Position numbers and translations under genes: made by a program. From assembly GCF_033898505.1 (NCBI RefSeq), contig NZ_JAXAFK010000001.1, positions 1,674,001 to 1,738,000 on the forward strand: a DNA stretch of 64,000 nt. Reading direction: 5' to 3'. Shown one piece after another: positions 1-7,890 of the stretch. Position 1 is the stretch's first letter, and each line of letters begins with the position of its first letter. The notes beneath the pieces are model-generated. The model was not told where the DNA came from, made no database searches, and saw only the letters and a list, made by a program, of their open reading frames with translations. This DNA is from Pectobacterium carotovorum. Its GTDB lineage: Bacteria > Pseudomonadota > Gammaproteobacteria > Enterobacterales > Enterobacteriaceae.

Positions 1-45
1 TATTTCCCCAGTAAGAAATGCTAGATGAACGGCACACTCTCTGAT

Positions 46-80
46 AAAAAAGCCCGCTTAATACAAGAGCGGGCTTTTAT
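46..80. terminator. Rho-independent terminator downstream of the flavin oxidoreductase gene
   Basis: A 9-bp stem (AAGCCCGCT with AGCGGGCTT) encloses a 9-nt loop. It has an A-run on the left and a T-run on the right, so it could work in both directions. On the minus strand it lies just after the stop of the oxidoreductase gene. Confidence 0.85.
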
Positions 81-92
81 TCTAATTAGCAA

Positions 93-1250
93 TCAGAGAT
101 ACGTTACATTATCAATCTGTCGAGCAGCATCATCCTTCAGTCCTGCTATTTCAAATCCAGGCATATCGCGGATAAATTCAAGGAACGGTGGTTTAATCCC
201 TAAATCATCCAGATCGGCAATATGCAGTTGATAGCGAATCGCCTCTTCATGCCCGGAAATCACCTTCTCCACCCAATTAGGTTCAATAATGAGCTGGTGG
301 CCCAGCGCAACGAAATCAATGTCCTGCTGCATCACTTCTTCAGCCTGTTCAGGCGTTCTGATATTGCCGACAGCAATAATCGGTTTGCTATAGCTTTCTT
401 TTTTGAGCTGGGTAATGATCGGCGCGGTATTGTGTTTATCTCGCATCGATGAACGCCATACCGATCCCAGAGAAACATGGATGTAATCGATATCGGTTTG
501 CTGTAGTTTTCCCACGAAATACTTCGTATCGTCCAGAGTGATTCCGGGTTCCTCAATCTCTTCCGGTGATAAACGATACCCTACGATAAACGAAGGTGAA
601 GCATATTTATTTTTTACTTTCATCACTTCATCAATGACTGCCAGCGGGAGATGTAATCTTTTATCGAGGCTTCCGCCCCATTCATCAGTACGACGGTTGG
701 AATGCGGAGAGACAAACTGCTGCAATAAATAAGTATTGGCGCCATGCAGCTCAATACCATCAAACCCTGCCTCAATTGCCCTTCTGGTCGTCTGTGCAAA
801 ATCCTTGATTAAGCTGACAACTTCAGTTGCGCTGAGCTCGCGCGGCGTTTCAGCCCCATTTCGTGGTGCAGCGACGGCGCTTGCGCTAACCGGCTGCAAT
901 CCTCGGGTGATAAATGAATTCGTCATTCTGCCTGCGCTAAAAACCTGCAGAATCGCTTTTGCCCCACGAGATTTAATCGCGTGAGCCAGTTTTGCCAGCC
1001 CAGGAATTTTGCTGTCATCTTCAACGCCTAATTGCCCTTCAAATCCTTTACCTTCTTTATTAATATAAGCAACCGGCGTAATAAATAACCCCACGCCTCC
1101 CGCACGTTGTTGCATATAATTAATTTCTTCCAATGTTACTGTGCCATCTTCAAAAGACATTTGTTCTGTCATTGGCGGAAGTACAACGCGATTTTTAATC
1201 ACAACGCCATTAGGAAGCGTAATAGGTTTAAGAAAACGATAGTCCTTCAT
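93..1250 (-). CDS. NADH:flavin oxidoreductase, old yellow enzyme family
   Basis: The 385-residue product looks like an FMN-dependent TIM-barrel ene-reductase that reduces activated C=C bonds with NAD(P)H in the cytosol; the natural substrate is unknown. Visible family marks are an N-terminal PxTLPNG/IKNRVVLPPMT stretch, the active-site HGANTYLLQQFVSPHSN segment followed by RRTDEWGGSL, and a C-terminal VGNIRTPEQAEE phosphate-binding region. An upstream in-frame ATG at 1283 exists, but the ATG at 1250 has a strong GGAGAAAGA ribosome site just before it and fits the family N-terminus, so I chose it. A LysR gene lies upstream on the same strand, and a palindrome found before both genes suggests common control. 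The family is clear; the subfamily is not. Confidence 0.88.
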   Translation of the reverse strand: MKDYRFLKPITLPNGVVIKNRVVLPPMTEQMSFEDGTVTLEEINYMQQRAGGVGLFITPVAYINKEGKGFEGQLGVEDDSKIPGLAKLAHAIKSRGAKAILQVFSAGRMTNSFITRGLQPVSASAVAAPRNGAETPRELSATEVVSLIKDFAQTTRRAIEAGFDGIELHGANTYLLQQFVSPHSNRRTDEWGGSLDKRLHLPLAVIDEVMKVKNKYASPSFIVGYRLSPEEIEEPGITLDDTKYFVGKLQQTDIDYIHVSLGSVWRSSMRDKHNTAPIITQLKKESYSKPIIAVGNIRTPEQAEEVMQQDIDFVALGHQLIIEPNWVEKVISGHEEAIRYQLHIADLDDLGIKPPFLEFIRDMPGFEIAGLKDDAARQIDNVTYL

Positions 1251-1319
1251 TCTTTCTCCAAAATGATGAATATTACTCGACATGATTTTTTAGTTATTTT
1301 CATTCTAGAGGAAAGATTC

Positions 1320-1334
1320 GGGAATGTGCTTCCC
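1320..1334 (-). promoter_or_regulatory. Candidate LysR operator before the oxidoreductase gene
   Basis: On the minus strand this reads GGGAAGCACATTCCC, preceded by TAT: a GGGAA-N5-TTCCC palindrome about 70 bp upstream of the oxidoreductase start. Fourteen of its 15 bases recur at 2384-2398, before the neighbouring LysR gene. Recurrence at both promoters is seen in the sequence; binding by that LysR protein is inferred. Confidence 0.6.
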
Positions 1335-1362
1335 ATAACCAGGGAATGGCGGGAGCAAATAA

Positions 1363-1392
1363 GGCATCAATAGCATATATGGTATTGATGCC
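1363..1392. promoter_or_regulatory. Inverted repeat between lysR-type gene and oxidoreductase gene
   Basis: Ten-bp perfect arms (GGCATCAATA and TATTGATGCC) are separated by 10 bp. No T-run follows on either strand, so an operator or a weak 3' hairpin of the LysR gene is more likely than a standard terminator. Confidence 0.5.
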
Positions 1393-1427
1393 ATAACATT
1401 CAAAAACAATAGCGGAGTAAATTTAAC

Positions 1428-2345
1428 TTACCTTTTCCATGGCACGCCGTTGTTTTGCCAATCCTCGGCAATCAGGTCCACAAATCCCCTGATTCTTGGC
1501 GACAGATGCCGTTTACTTGGGTAGATGATCCTTACTGGCTCAGGTTCCACCCGAAACTCGGTTAAAACAGCAACCAAGTCACCCGCTTCAAGCGCCCGAA
1601 AAGCAAGATAGTCGGGCAACTGAATAATGCCAAACCCCGAAATGGCGGAAGACAACATCGCTTCCGAACTATCAATGTCCATCCGGCCTGGACCGTCATA
1701 AATGAAATCCCCGGTTGGAGTCATATAGCGCCAGTTTCGGCGCTTCTCGGCGCTACGGAAGAAAATGGTGTCGTGCTGATTTAGCGTTTCCGGGGTTGTT
1801 GGCGTGCCGCGTCGGGCAAGGTATTCGGGTGATGCGCAGGTGACCATATGCTGTGTCGCGATCGTTCTTGTGAGTATGCGTGAATCGTCCCTCGGCTCCC
1901 CAATGCGAATAGCAATATCAAACCCCTCCTCAATAAGATCGACATAGCGATCGGTGAAAACAATATCCGCCCTCAGCTCCGGCCATTGCTTCAAAAAGCG
2001 GTCGATAATTGGGAGTATGTGTCTTTGCCCCAAAGAAAGCGGCGCGGTTAATCGTAACGTCCCCGTGGGCTTTTCACGCCTGAGCGCCATCGTTGCATCT
2101 ACGTCCTCTAAATCCTCAAGAATTTGCTTGCAACGCTCATACATGATTCGCCCTTCTTCAGTAAGACTGAGCTGGCGAGTCGTCCGGTTGAGTAACCTGA
2201 CACCTAACTGAGATTCAAGGCGGGTTATGCTTTTTCCAATCGCTGAACGGGATAAACCCACGCTACCGGCCGCACGCGTGTAGCTCCCTGAGTCAACCGC
2301 AGCCACGAAAGCCGCTATATCACCGATACGGTTCAGTTCCATCAT
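1428..2345 (-). CDS. LysR-family transcriptional regulator
   Basis: This 305-residue protein has the LysR plan: a winged helix-turn-helix at residues 5-65 (GSYTRAAGSVGLSRSAIGKSITRLE, here cited by its core SRSAIGKSI) and a periplasmic-binding-type effector domain from about residue 92 (TGTLRLTAP onward). The usual length is 290-320 residues, so it is intact. A GAGAGTGAA ribosome site precedes the MM start. It sits upstream of and collinear with the ene-reductase gene. The palindrome at 2384-2398, 39 bp before this start, matches the one before the oxidoreductase, pointing to autoregulation plus control of that gene. The effector is unknown. Confidence 0.9.
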   Translation of the reverse strand: MMELNRIGDIAAFVAAVDSGSYTRAAGSVGLSRSAIGKSITRLESQLGVRLLNRTTRQLSLTEEGRIMYERCKQILEDLEDVDATMALRREKPTGTLRLTAPLSLGQRHILPIIDRFLKQWPELRADIVFTDRYVDLIEEGFDIAIRIGEPRDDSRILTRTIATQHMVTCASPEYLARRGTPTTPETLNQHDTIFFRSAEKRRNWRYMTPTGDFIYDGPGRMDIDSSEAMLSSAISGFGIIQLPDYLAFRALEAGDLVAVLTEFRVEPEPVRIIYPSKRHLSPRIRGFVDLIAEDWQNNGVPWKR

Positions 2346-2383
2346 TTCACTCTCTGCGCGGAAGACGGTGCATCCTGGAATAT

Positions 2384-2398
2384 GGGAAGCACTTTCCC
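2384..2398 (-). promoter_or_regulatory. Candidate LysR autoregulatory operator
   Basis: The plus strand reads TATGGGAAGCACTTTCCCC. The 15-bp core GGGAAGCACTTTCCC differs by one base from the motif at 1320-1334 and lies 39 bp upstream of the LysR start codon. Confidence 0.6.
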
Positions 2399-2481
2399 CA
2401 AATTATCGATTGTTACTCATGGTTGGTCATCATCGCCGAAAACCACACCTGAAACCGTCTCAATTACCCCTGCAACACGGA

Positions 2482-2546
2482 ATAGGTTCCCCCGGTTTTA
2501 GTCGGAGGAACCTATCAGGGACAGGAGAAGTCTTCTGTCCCTGATA
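2482..2546. other. Two overlapping stem-loops after the hydrolase gene
   Basis: ATAGGTTCC (2482-2490) pairs with GGAACCTAT (2507-2515). TATCAGGGACAG (2513-2524) pairs perfectly with CTGTCCCTGATA (2535-2546). The two hairpins share three bases and so are partly exclusive. Neither has a clear T-run; they probably act as the 3' end structure of the minus-strand hydrolase mRNA. Confidence 0.5.
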
Positions 2547-2569
2547 GATTAGCCTTTCTCTCGCGCTAT

Positions 2570-3640
2570 TTAGGCATTCCACCACTGGCTAAACGTCTGC
2601 TGCGGGTTATCAACCTGAACGCGTTCACCAATACGGGGCGTCATCAGCCTCCAGTCCTGATCTTGGCTAGCCTGAGAAATACGCTCCAGCGGATCGTTCC
2701 AGCTGTGGTGCGCCAGCTTAAATTTGCTGTTATGGCTCGGTAGTACCGCTTTAGCCTGCAAATCACTGGCCGCCAGTGCGCTCTCTTCCGGCGTCATGTG
2801 AACGTAGGGCCAGTCGCGATCGTATTGTCCGCACTCCAATATCGCGATGTCGAACCCGCCCAGACGCGCGGCAATCTCTTTGTAGTGTGCGCCATAGCCG
2901 CTGTCCCCACCGAGATACAGACGATGCTGTGGCGTGATCAGCGCAAACGAGCCCCACAGCGTTTGATTGTGCTTGAGGAGTCGGCCGGAAAAATGCTGTG
3001 TCGGAAGCACATGGATTTCCACCCCGTTCTCTTTCAGGCTACTGAACCAGCCTCCTTCCGTAATGTCTTTCTGCGGGAAGCCCCATTTTACAAAGTAGGA
3101 GCCCACACCGATTGGCGTGACGATGCGGCGGATTTTCCCGCGTAGCGCGTTCAGCGTAGGGTAATCCAGATGATCCCAGTGATCGTGAGTAATCAGCAGG
3201 TAATCGATGGGGGGAACATCATCCGGTGAATACACATTGCTGCCCTTGAAGGCGACATTGGTACGCGGCACTGGCGAAGCGTTGTCGCTAAATACGGGAT
3301 CCAGCAAGAAGGTTTTTCCTTCCAGTTGAATAAAGTAGCTGGAATGCCCCATCCAGATGATGACGTTATCCGTTTTACTTAACTGATGCAGATCGGTTTT
3401 TTCCGAGGGCAGTTGAGTATCTGGTAATGCGCCAGCGTCTTTCTCGAAAAGAAAGCGGTACAGCAGCGCGAACCGGTTCTGGCTCCCTACCGTCGGGCGA
3501 GCAACCGGGTTGTGAAACGCGCCATCGCGAAAGAGTGGGTTTTCCGGCTGGGGTTCTACCTCTGGTGATACATACTGCGGCTGCTTTAACCAGCCGTAAA
3601 CGGCGACTGCAATTACAGCCAAAACGAGTAACAAAAGCAT
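2570..3640 (-). CDS. Membrane-anchored metallo-beta-lactamase-fold hydrolase
   Basis: The product has one N-terminal membrane segment (MLLLLVLAVIAVAVYGW) followed by an MBL domain of the UlaG/NAPE-PLD-like type. The metal motif HDHWDHLD is present, along with GHSSYFIQLEG near the start of the fold, a later PTQHFSGR segment, and GGDSGYG. NAPE-PLD relatives cleave phosphodiesters, but the substrate here cannot be read from the sequence. The frame is open to 3790, yet that longer start falls inside the terminator of the upstream gene (3789-3818). I therefore place the start at 3640, directly before the membrane segment, giving 356 residues. The ribosome site there is weak, so the exact start stays uncertain. 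Confidence 0.75.
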   Translation of the reverse strand: MLLLLVLAVIAVAVYGWLKQPQYVSPEVEPQPENPLFRDGAFHNPVARPTVGSQNRFALLYRFLFEKDAGALPDTQLPSEKTDLHQLSKTDNVIIWMGHSSYFIQLEGKTFLLDPVFSDNASPVPRTNVAFKGSNVYSPDDVPPIDYLLITHDHWDHLDYPTLNALRGKIRRIVTPIGVGSYFVKWGFPQKDITEGGWFSSLKENGVEIHVLPTQHFSGRLLKHNQTLWGSFALITPQHRLYLGGDSGYGAHYKEIAARLGGFDIAILECGQYDRDWPYVHMTPEESALAASDLQAKAVLPSHNSKFKLAHHSWNDPLERISQASQDQDWRLMTPRIGERVQVDNPQQTFSQWWNA

Positions 3641-3788
3641 AGCGTTTATCCGGTGTTGTTTCGTAATGAAGTCGTTTCGTGGTGAATACGGTTTCGTAAT
3701 GATACGGTCAGGGATCGACTTTCTGGCACCGGCAGTTATGCACGAACGCCAGGAATCTGGCAAGGGCGTATCAGGGGATTTTTGGTGC

Positions 3789-3818
3789 AAAAAAAGCGAA
3801 GGCGCACTCGCCTTCGCT
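3789..3818 (-). terminator. Rho-independent terminator of the secreted-protein gene
   Basis: A perfect 10-bp stem (AGCGAAGGCG with CGCCTTCGCT) with a 4-nt loop is followed on the minus strand by seven T residues. It lies 70 bp after the stop of the gene at 3888-4481. Confidence 0.92.
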
Positions 3819-3887
3819 CTTGGGTTCTGATGAGAAACAGTGACAGTCTGTCACCGATGGTGCCCGTTCAGGTGCATCAGGCGTGTA

Positions 3888-4481
3888 TTATTTTTTAAGC
3901 GCCAGCAGCGTTTTTCCCATCCCGATAACGAATTCATTCTGCTGCCCGATGACCTTATGCAGCCCGGCTTCATCCTGAATATTATCGACCGTATTAATGG
4001 CCTGTACTTCCAGCACGCGTCCTTTAATCAGCGTTGAACACAGCGAATGCATAACCTTGTTATTCAGAATCGTTTGTAAGCAGCGGAAAGGCGTCGCATC
4101 GTCAATATTTCCCGCACGCTGATCCGGTTTGATGCGTTGGCGCAGCATCTCTTTTTCCGTGCTGGCGATTACCGCATCCAGATCGCTGGGCGTCGAAGCA
4201 ATGGGAATCGTGCCCTTGCTGTTTGGCGGTAGCATATACAGTGAAACCAGCGCCTTATTGCCTGTCGTAGGATCGATATATTCGGTCTGCACCATGTGGT
4301 TTGCCGCATCGACCACTTTTTCTCTCTGAATCATGTTCAGCAGTTGCGCAGGTAATGCATCGGTCAGATCCTGCGTGGTATAGCCGACGAACAAATCTGG
4401 ATCTTTTGTCTCTGCGACACCGTACAACGGCAGCGCCAGTAACAGGCCCACAATCCCTTTCTTTATCACACTGATTTTCAT
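3888..4481 (-). CDS. Secreted protein of unknown function
   Basis: I do not recognise this 197-residue protein. It begins MKISVIKKGIVGLLLALPLYGVAET, of which residues 1-22 look like a Sec signal peptide cleaved after GVA, so a periplasmic location is likely. Two cysteines in the mature part (in FRCLQT and HSLCST) could form a disulfide. The rest is soluble with no membrane segment. It is a single gene with its own strong terminator. The ATG follows a GAGGAATAT ribosome site. Confidence 0.7.
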   Translation of the reverse strand: MKISVIKKGIVGLLLALPLYGVAETKDPDLFVGYTTQDLTDALPAQLLNMIQREKVVDAANHMVQTEYIDPTTGNKALVSLYMLPPNSKGTIPIASTPSDLDAVIASTEKEMLRQRIKPDQRAGNIDDATPFRCLQTILNNKVMHSLCSTLIKGRVLEVQAINTVDNIQDEAGLHKVIGQQNEFVIGMGKTLLALKK

Positions 4482-4978
4482 TATATTCCTCGACGATTCA
4501 TTGTGTGCATTCCCCTATCCCACCACGCGTTATTCTTCGCACGTTGACGTGGATAACCCTGGCTTTTTTACCACGTTTACGCGCAGCAACGCATTCTACA
4601 ACTACAGGAAAGAATAGCATTTTTTATACAAAAACTTGTTGTCGGGGGATTCCTTCGCTAGAATCGCGCCGTTTACTCACCCCAATGTGTCATTTGGAGC
4701 CCCAAAGTGCCCTGTACGTCAGCCTCCCACTAACCGCCGACGACTGCATTAAGCAGCCTCGATTCGGCGCAGTCTGCGCCAGCGTTGGCTGCGGTACGAG
4801 TTCCCTTCTTTCCCCGCTATTGTGCGGAGCAGAGAACGAATCTTCCGCTTCCTCCCCCGCGACTCTGACCTCTGGAATGCCAGCGGCCAGCTATTGACTC
4901 GCGCCAGAACACGTTCGTCGGCCCTCTTTTTTACCTTAGATGGGCCTGGCTGCGCCAATAACGCAGCAGGCGAAAAAC
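4482..4978. other. Intergenic region before the RNA repair genes
   Basis: About 500 bp between divergent genes. Open frames here show no protein-like signal. Just before the ligase start a hairpin (GCTGCG 4949-4954 with CGCAGC 4962-4967) ends beside the AGG ribosome site and could influence translation. I found no convincing sigma-54 promoter. Confidence 0.4.
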
Positions 4979-5863
4979 ATGTATTTACATTCAATACCGT
5001 TATTAAAGTATCCGCGTACCCCTCATCTGGAAGGTTCGCGTTTACAGTCCGGCGATGATGCGTCGGACCAAATTGCACTGAAAGCGCTGGCAGGCCGTTA
5101 CGTCGTGATCGAAGAAAAGATCGACGGCGCGAACAGTGGCGTGTCCTTCAATGAAACAGCGGAACTTCTGCTCCAGTCGCGCGGCCATTATCTGGCTGGC
5201 GGCTCGCGGGAACGGCAGTTCAACCAGTTCAAGCTCTGGGCTACCGCGCACGAAATGCGTTTTCTTGAGCTACTGGAAGACCGTTTCGTGATGTACGGCG
5301 AATGGGCTTACAGCAAGCATTCCGTGTTTTATGACCGTCTGCCGCACTACTTTCACGAATTTGATATTTACGATCGTCGTGACGGCATTTTTTTATCGAC
5401 GGCACGCCGACACGCGATGCTGGCCGGTTCGCCCGTGTTATCCGTTCCGGTACTTTACGCCGGGGAAATGCCAACGAATCCGGCGTTGCTGTGGAAGCTG
5501 GTGTTCCGCTCGCTGGCGAAAAGTCCGAGCTGGAAGACCGCGTTTGAATCCACCGTGCAGCGTGAAGGTTTGCCGCTCGCGCTGTGCTGGCAGCAAACCG
5601 ATAAATCGGACCGTTCGGAAGGCCTGTATCTGAAGGTGGAAGATGATGAACAGGTACTGGCGCGCTACAAACTGGTACGCCATGACTTCATCCAAACCAT
5701 TCTGGACAGCGGCTCGCATCATTCCCGACGTCCTATTTTGCCGAACCAACTGGCTGAAGGCGTTGATCTGTACGCGCCCTGTCCAACCGTATCCTGGGAA
5801 ATGCTGGGGCTGAATACGCTGCGTTCTTTGGACGCGCTCGCCGCCGCCATGCCCGATAAGTAA
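4979..5863 (+). CDS. ATP-dependent RNA ligase (Rnl2-like nucleotidyltransferase)
   Basis: The product (294 residues) carries all the hallmarks of a covalent nucleotidyltransferase ligase. Motif I is EEKIDGAN, whose Lys47 would be adenylated. Then come an SRGHYLAGG segment, motif III (MYGEWAYSKHS), motif IIIa (HEFDIYDRRDG), motif IV (SEGLYLKVED) and motif V (ARYKLVRHD). It would join 3'-OH and 5'-phosphate RNA ends. An upstream ATG at 4940 has no ribosome site; the ATG at 4979 has AGG at 9 nt and gives the family-like start MYLHSIPLLKYPRTPHLEGS. The downstream gene encodes the end-healing enzyme, only 14 nt away, so the pair forms one repair operon. Confidence 0.88.
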   Translation: MYLHSIPLLKYPRTPHLEGSRLQSGDDASDQIALKALAGRYVVIEEKIDGANSGVSFNETAELLLQSRGHYLAGGSRERQFNQFKLWATAHEMRFLELLEDRFVMYGEWAYSKHSVFYDRLPHYFHEFDIYDRRDGIFLSTARRHAMLAGSPVLSVPVLYAGEMPTNPALLWKLVFRSLAKSPSWKTAFESTVQREGLPLALCWQQTDKSDRSEGLYLKVEDDEQVLARYKLVRHDFIQTILDSGSHHSRRPILPNQLAEGVDLYAPCPTVSWEMLGLNTLRSLDALAAAMPDK

Positions 5864-5877
5864 GGAGTATGATTATC

Positions 5878-7014
5878 ATGGATTGGAATACCATTAGGGG
5901 ATTAGTCCCCGCCTCTGGCGCACAGCCAGATTTTGCTGATTGTCTGGACGTGTTTCCGGTGCTTCAACGGGCCAAAGATACGCCGCAGGAGCCGCGCTAT
6001 CATGGCGAAGGCGATGTCTGGACACACACCATCATGGTTGTCGAGTCGCTATTGCAGCTTCCCGATTACCAGACTGCCACACGCGAGCAGCAGGAAATCT
6101 TGTTTTTTGCCGCGTTGCTGCATGACGTTGCAAAATACCGTACGACGGTGATTGACCCGGTAACGGGTCAGATTGGTCAGCCGGGGCATTCACGCAAAGG
6201 CGCCATCGATGCTCGGGTGCTGCTGTGGGATGCCGGCGTTCCGTTTGCAATTCGGGAAGCGATTTGCCGCTTAATTTCGGTGCATCAGGTGCCGTTTTAC
6301 TGCCTTGAGGATGAGCGGCGTCGGATGTCGTCACTCTTTACGATTCGCGAATTATCGTGGCAGTTAAGCATTCCGCTGCTGGCAACGCTGGCGGAAGCCG
6401 ATATGCGTGGGCGCATCTGTCAGGATCAAGCGCGTGTGCTCGACAGTATTGAGCTGTTCCGCGAGCTGGCGCGGGAAGAAGGCTGTTACGGCCAGCCGAG
6501 ATCGTTTGTCGATGCCCACACGCGCCTAAGCTATTTTCGCGGAGCCGATGTGCATCCAGACTATCCGCTGTTTCAGGAGCCGGGTTCGAAAGTCACCGTG
6601 ATGTGCGGTTTACCCGCTGCGGGAAAAGACACCTGGGTGCGCGCACATCGGCGCGATTTACCTGTGGTTTCTTTCGACGATGCGCGAACCGAGCTCGGGC
6701 TGAAACACGGTGAGAATGAAGGAAAAGCGGTGCATTGGGCGACCGACAAAGCACGCTCACTGCTGCGAACGCATGAACCGTTCGTGTGGAATGCCACGCA
6801 TCTGAGCCAGCAAATGCGCACCCGCACGTTGGATCTGTGCTACGCCTACGGCGCAGAAGTGGAGATCGTCTATCTGGAGCGTCCGCGTCAGGAATTACTG
6901 CGTCGCAACGGTAAACGGGACACCACATTGAGCAATAAAACGCTGCAAGGTATGCTGACGAAATGGGAGCTTCCCGCACCGACGGAAGCGCATGCGGTTA
7001 GCTATGAAAGCTAA
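5878..7014 (+). CDS. HD phosphoesterase-polynucleotide kinase fusion (HD-Pnk type RNA end-healing enzyme)
   Basis: The N-terminal half is an HD domain with YHGEGDVWTH, LLHDVAKYRTT and an EADMRGR aspartate. The C-terminal third is a P-loop kinase with GLPAAGKDTWV, the SFDDARTELG acceptor region and a lid-like NATHLSQQMRTRTLD helix. This order matches Runella HD-Pnk, which removes 2',3'-phosphates and phosphorylates 5'-OH ends. That would supply exactly the ends the ligase just upstream needs. The second ATG (5878) is preferred: the GGAG at 5864 is 10 nt before it but only 1 nt before the ATG at 5869. The 3' end overlaps the convergent neighbour by four bases. Confidence 0.85.
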   Translation: MDWNTIRGLVPASGAQPDFADCLDVFPVLQRAKDTPQEPRYHGEGDVWTHTIMVVESLLQLPDYQTATREQQEILFFAALLHDVAKYRTTVIDPVTGQIGQPGHSRKGAIDARVLLWDAGVPFAIREAICRLISVHQVPFYCLEDERRRMSSLFTIRELSWQLSIPLLATLAEADMRGRICQDQARVLDSIELFRELAREEGCYGQPRSFVDAHTRLSYFRGADVHPDYPLFQEPGSKVTVMCGLPAAGKDTWVRAHRRDLPVVSFDDARTELGLKHGENEGKAVHWATDKARSLLRTHEPFVWNATHLSQQMRTRTLDLCYAYGAEVEIVYLERPRQELLRRNGKRDTTLSNKTLQGMLTKWELPAPTEAHAVSYES

Positions 7015-7427
7015 CGCAGCCGCAACGCACTCCAGCGCGGAAGCGTGGTAAACGGGATCTCGTATTCCGTGATACCGTTTCTTTCTGCACCAAAATACTG
7101 TTTTTCATAGATCAATTTATCGTCCTCGAAACGCACGGGGACGATAAATCCCCCCGCGGCCTGAGAAATCTGGCATTGCCTTTCTTCGAGCACATCAATG
7201 CAGAGTAACGCCGTTTGTGGGCCGTCACGTTCCACCGTGGAGAGCCACTCTTGCACTGCCAGATAACGTGAATCCGGCGACCACAGTATGTCCTTGCCGA
7301 AAACGCGATCTTCGAGGGCTTTCCCGTCGATGGATAGCGAAAAATAAGGCGGACCAAACCGAATTTCACCGATACAAATCAGTACCGCGTTGTGTTGTTG
7401 ATCGAATGAGGACAGTTTGTGCAGCAT
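7011..7427 (-). CDS. Hypothetical protein with beta-propeller-like repeats
   Basis: I do not recognise this 138-residue protein. It is rich in beta-forming stretches such as GKDILWSPDSRYLAVQEW, which resembles a single WD40/PD40-type blade, and has no signal peptide or membrane segment. It follows the VOC gene by 16 bp on the same strand and its stop overlaps the convergent kinase gene. No clear ribosome site precedes the ATG, so translation may be coupled to the upstream gene. Confidence 0.65.
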   Translation of the reverse strand: MLHKLSSFDQQHNAVLICIGEIRFGPPYFSLSIDGKALEDRVFGKDILWSPDSRYLAVQEWLSTVERDGPQTALLCIDVLEERQCQISQAAGGFIVPVRFEDDKLIYEKQYFGAERNGITEYEIPFTTLPRWSALRLR

Positions 7428-7443
7428 AGGAAAAGATTCCGAA

Positions 7444-7830
7444 TCAATCTGAGGTTATCTCAATCAGATTACCATCAGGGTCGCTGACGATCGCTTCGTA
7501 AAATCCGTCCCCTGTCATTCGCGGTGGGGCAACCAAAATCCCGCGTTCTGCCGCTTTGCTGGCTAATGCCTCGACATCCGCCTTGCTCCCGACTGAAATC
7601 GCGACGTGCGCCCAGCCGCAGCCTTCTTTATTGGTTAACGCTTCTGCCAACACCGGCAGCGTCATCAGCTCAATAGAGGCGCCTTCACTCAGTTGAACGA
7701 AATGTGATTCAAAACCGGGGCGATTTCGACTCACATATTTCTCCCCTACCTGCGCGGCGAAGAACTCTTGCCAAAATGCCGCCTGAGCGGCCAGATCGGC
7801 CGTCCATAACGCAACGTGTGCCACTTTCAT
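7444..7830 (-). CDS. VOC-family protein (glyoxalase/bleomycin-resistance fold)
   Basis: A single-module vicinal-oxygen-chelate protein of 128 residues with the paired beta-alpha-beta-beta-beta units: KVAHVALWTADL at the start, WAHVAISVGS in the middle and DPDGNLIEIT at the end. Members bind a metal or small ligand; candidate ligands are the early His, the mid His of WAHVA and the Glu of LIEIT. The ATG at 7830 is preferred over 7833 because the AAGGAA ribosome site lies 5 nt upstream of it. It is 60 bp downstream of the phosphatase-like gene. Substrate unknown. Confidence 0.8.
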   Translation of the reverse strand: MKVAHVALWTADLAAQAAFWQEFFAAQVGEKYVSRNRPGFESHFVQLSEGASIELMTLPVLAEALTNKEGCGWAHVAISVGSKADVEALASKAAERGILVAPPRMTGDGFYEAIVSDPDGNLIEITSD

Positions 7831-7890
7831 CATGATTCCTTCTTAACCGTTGTCTTTCATATCATCGGGGTAAGTTATACAAAACGACGG

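Noticed and set aside
4680..4830. Possible degenerate copy of the palindromic repeat at 16644
   Set aside because: Only a short GCGTTGGCTGCG-type stretch agrees; the ends of the element are missing.
4505..4897. 130-codon plus-strand frame before the RNA ligase gene
   Set aside because: Composition and residue pattern are not protein-like, there is no ribosome site, and it overlaps the promoter region of two divergent genes.
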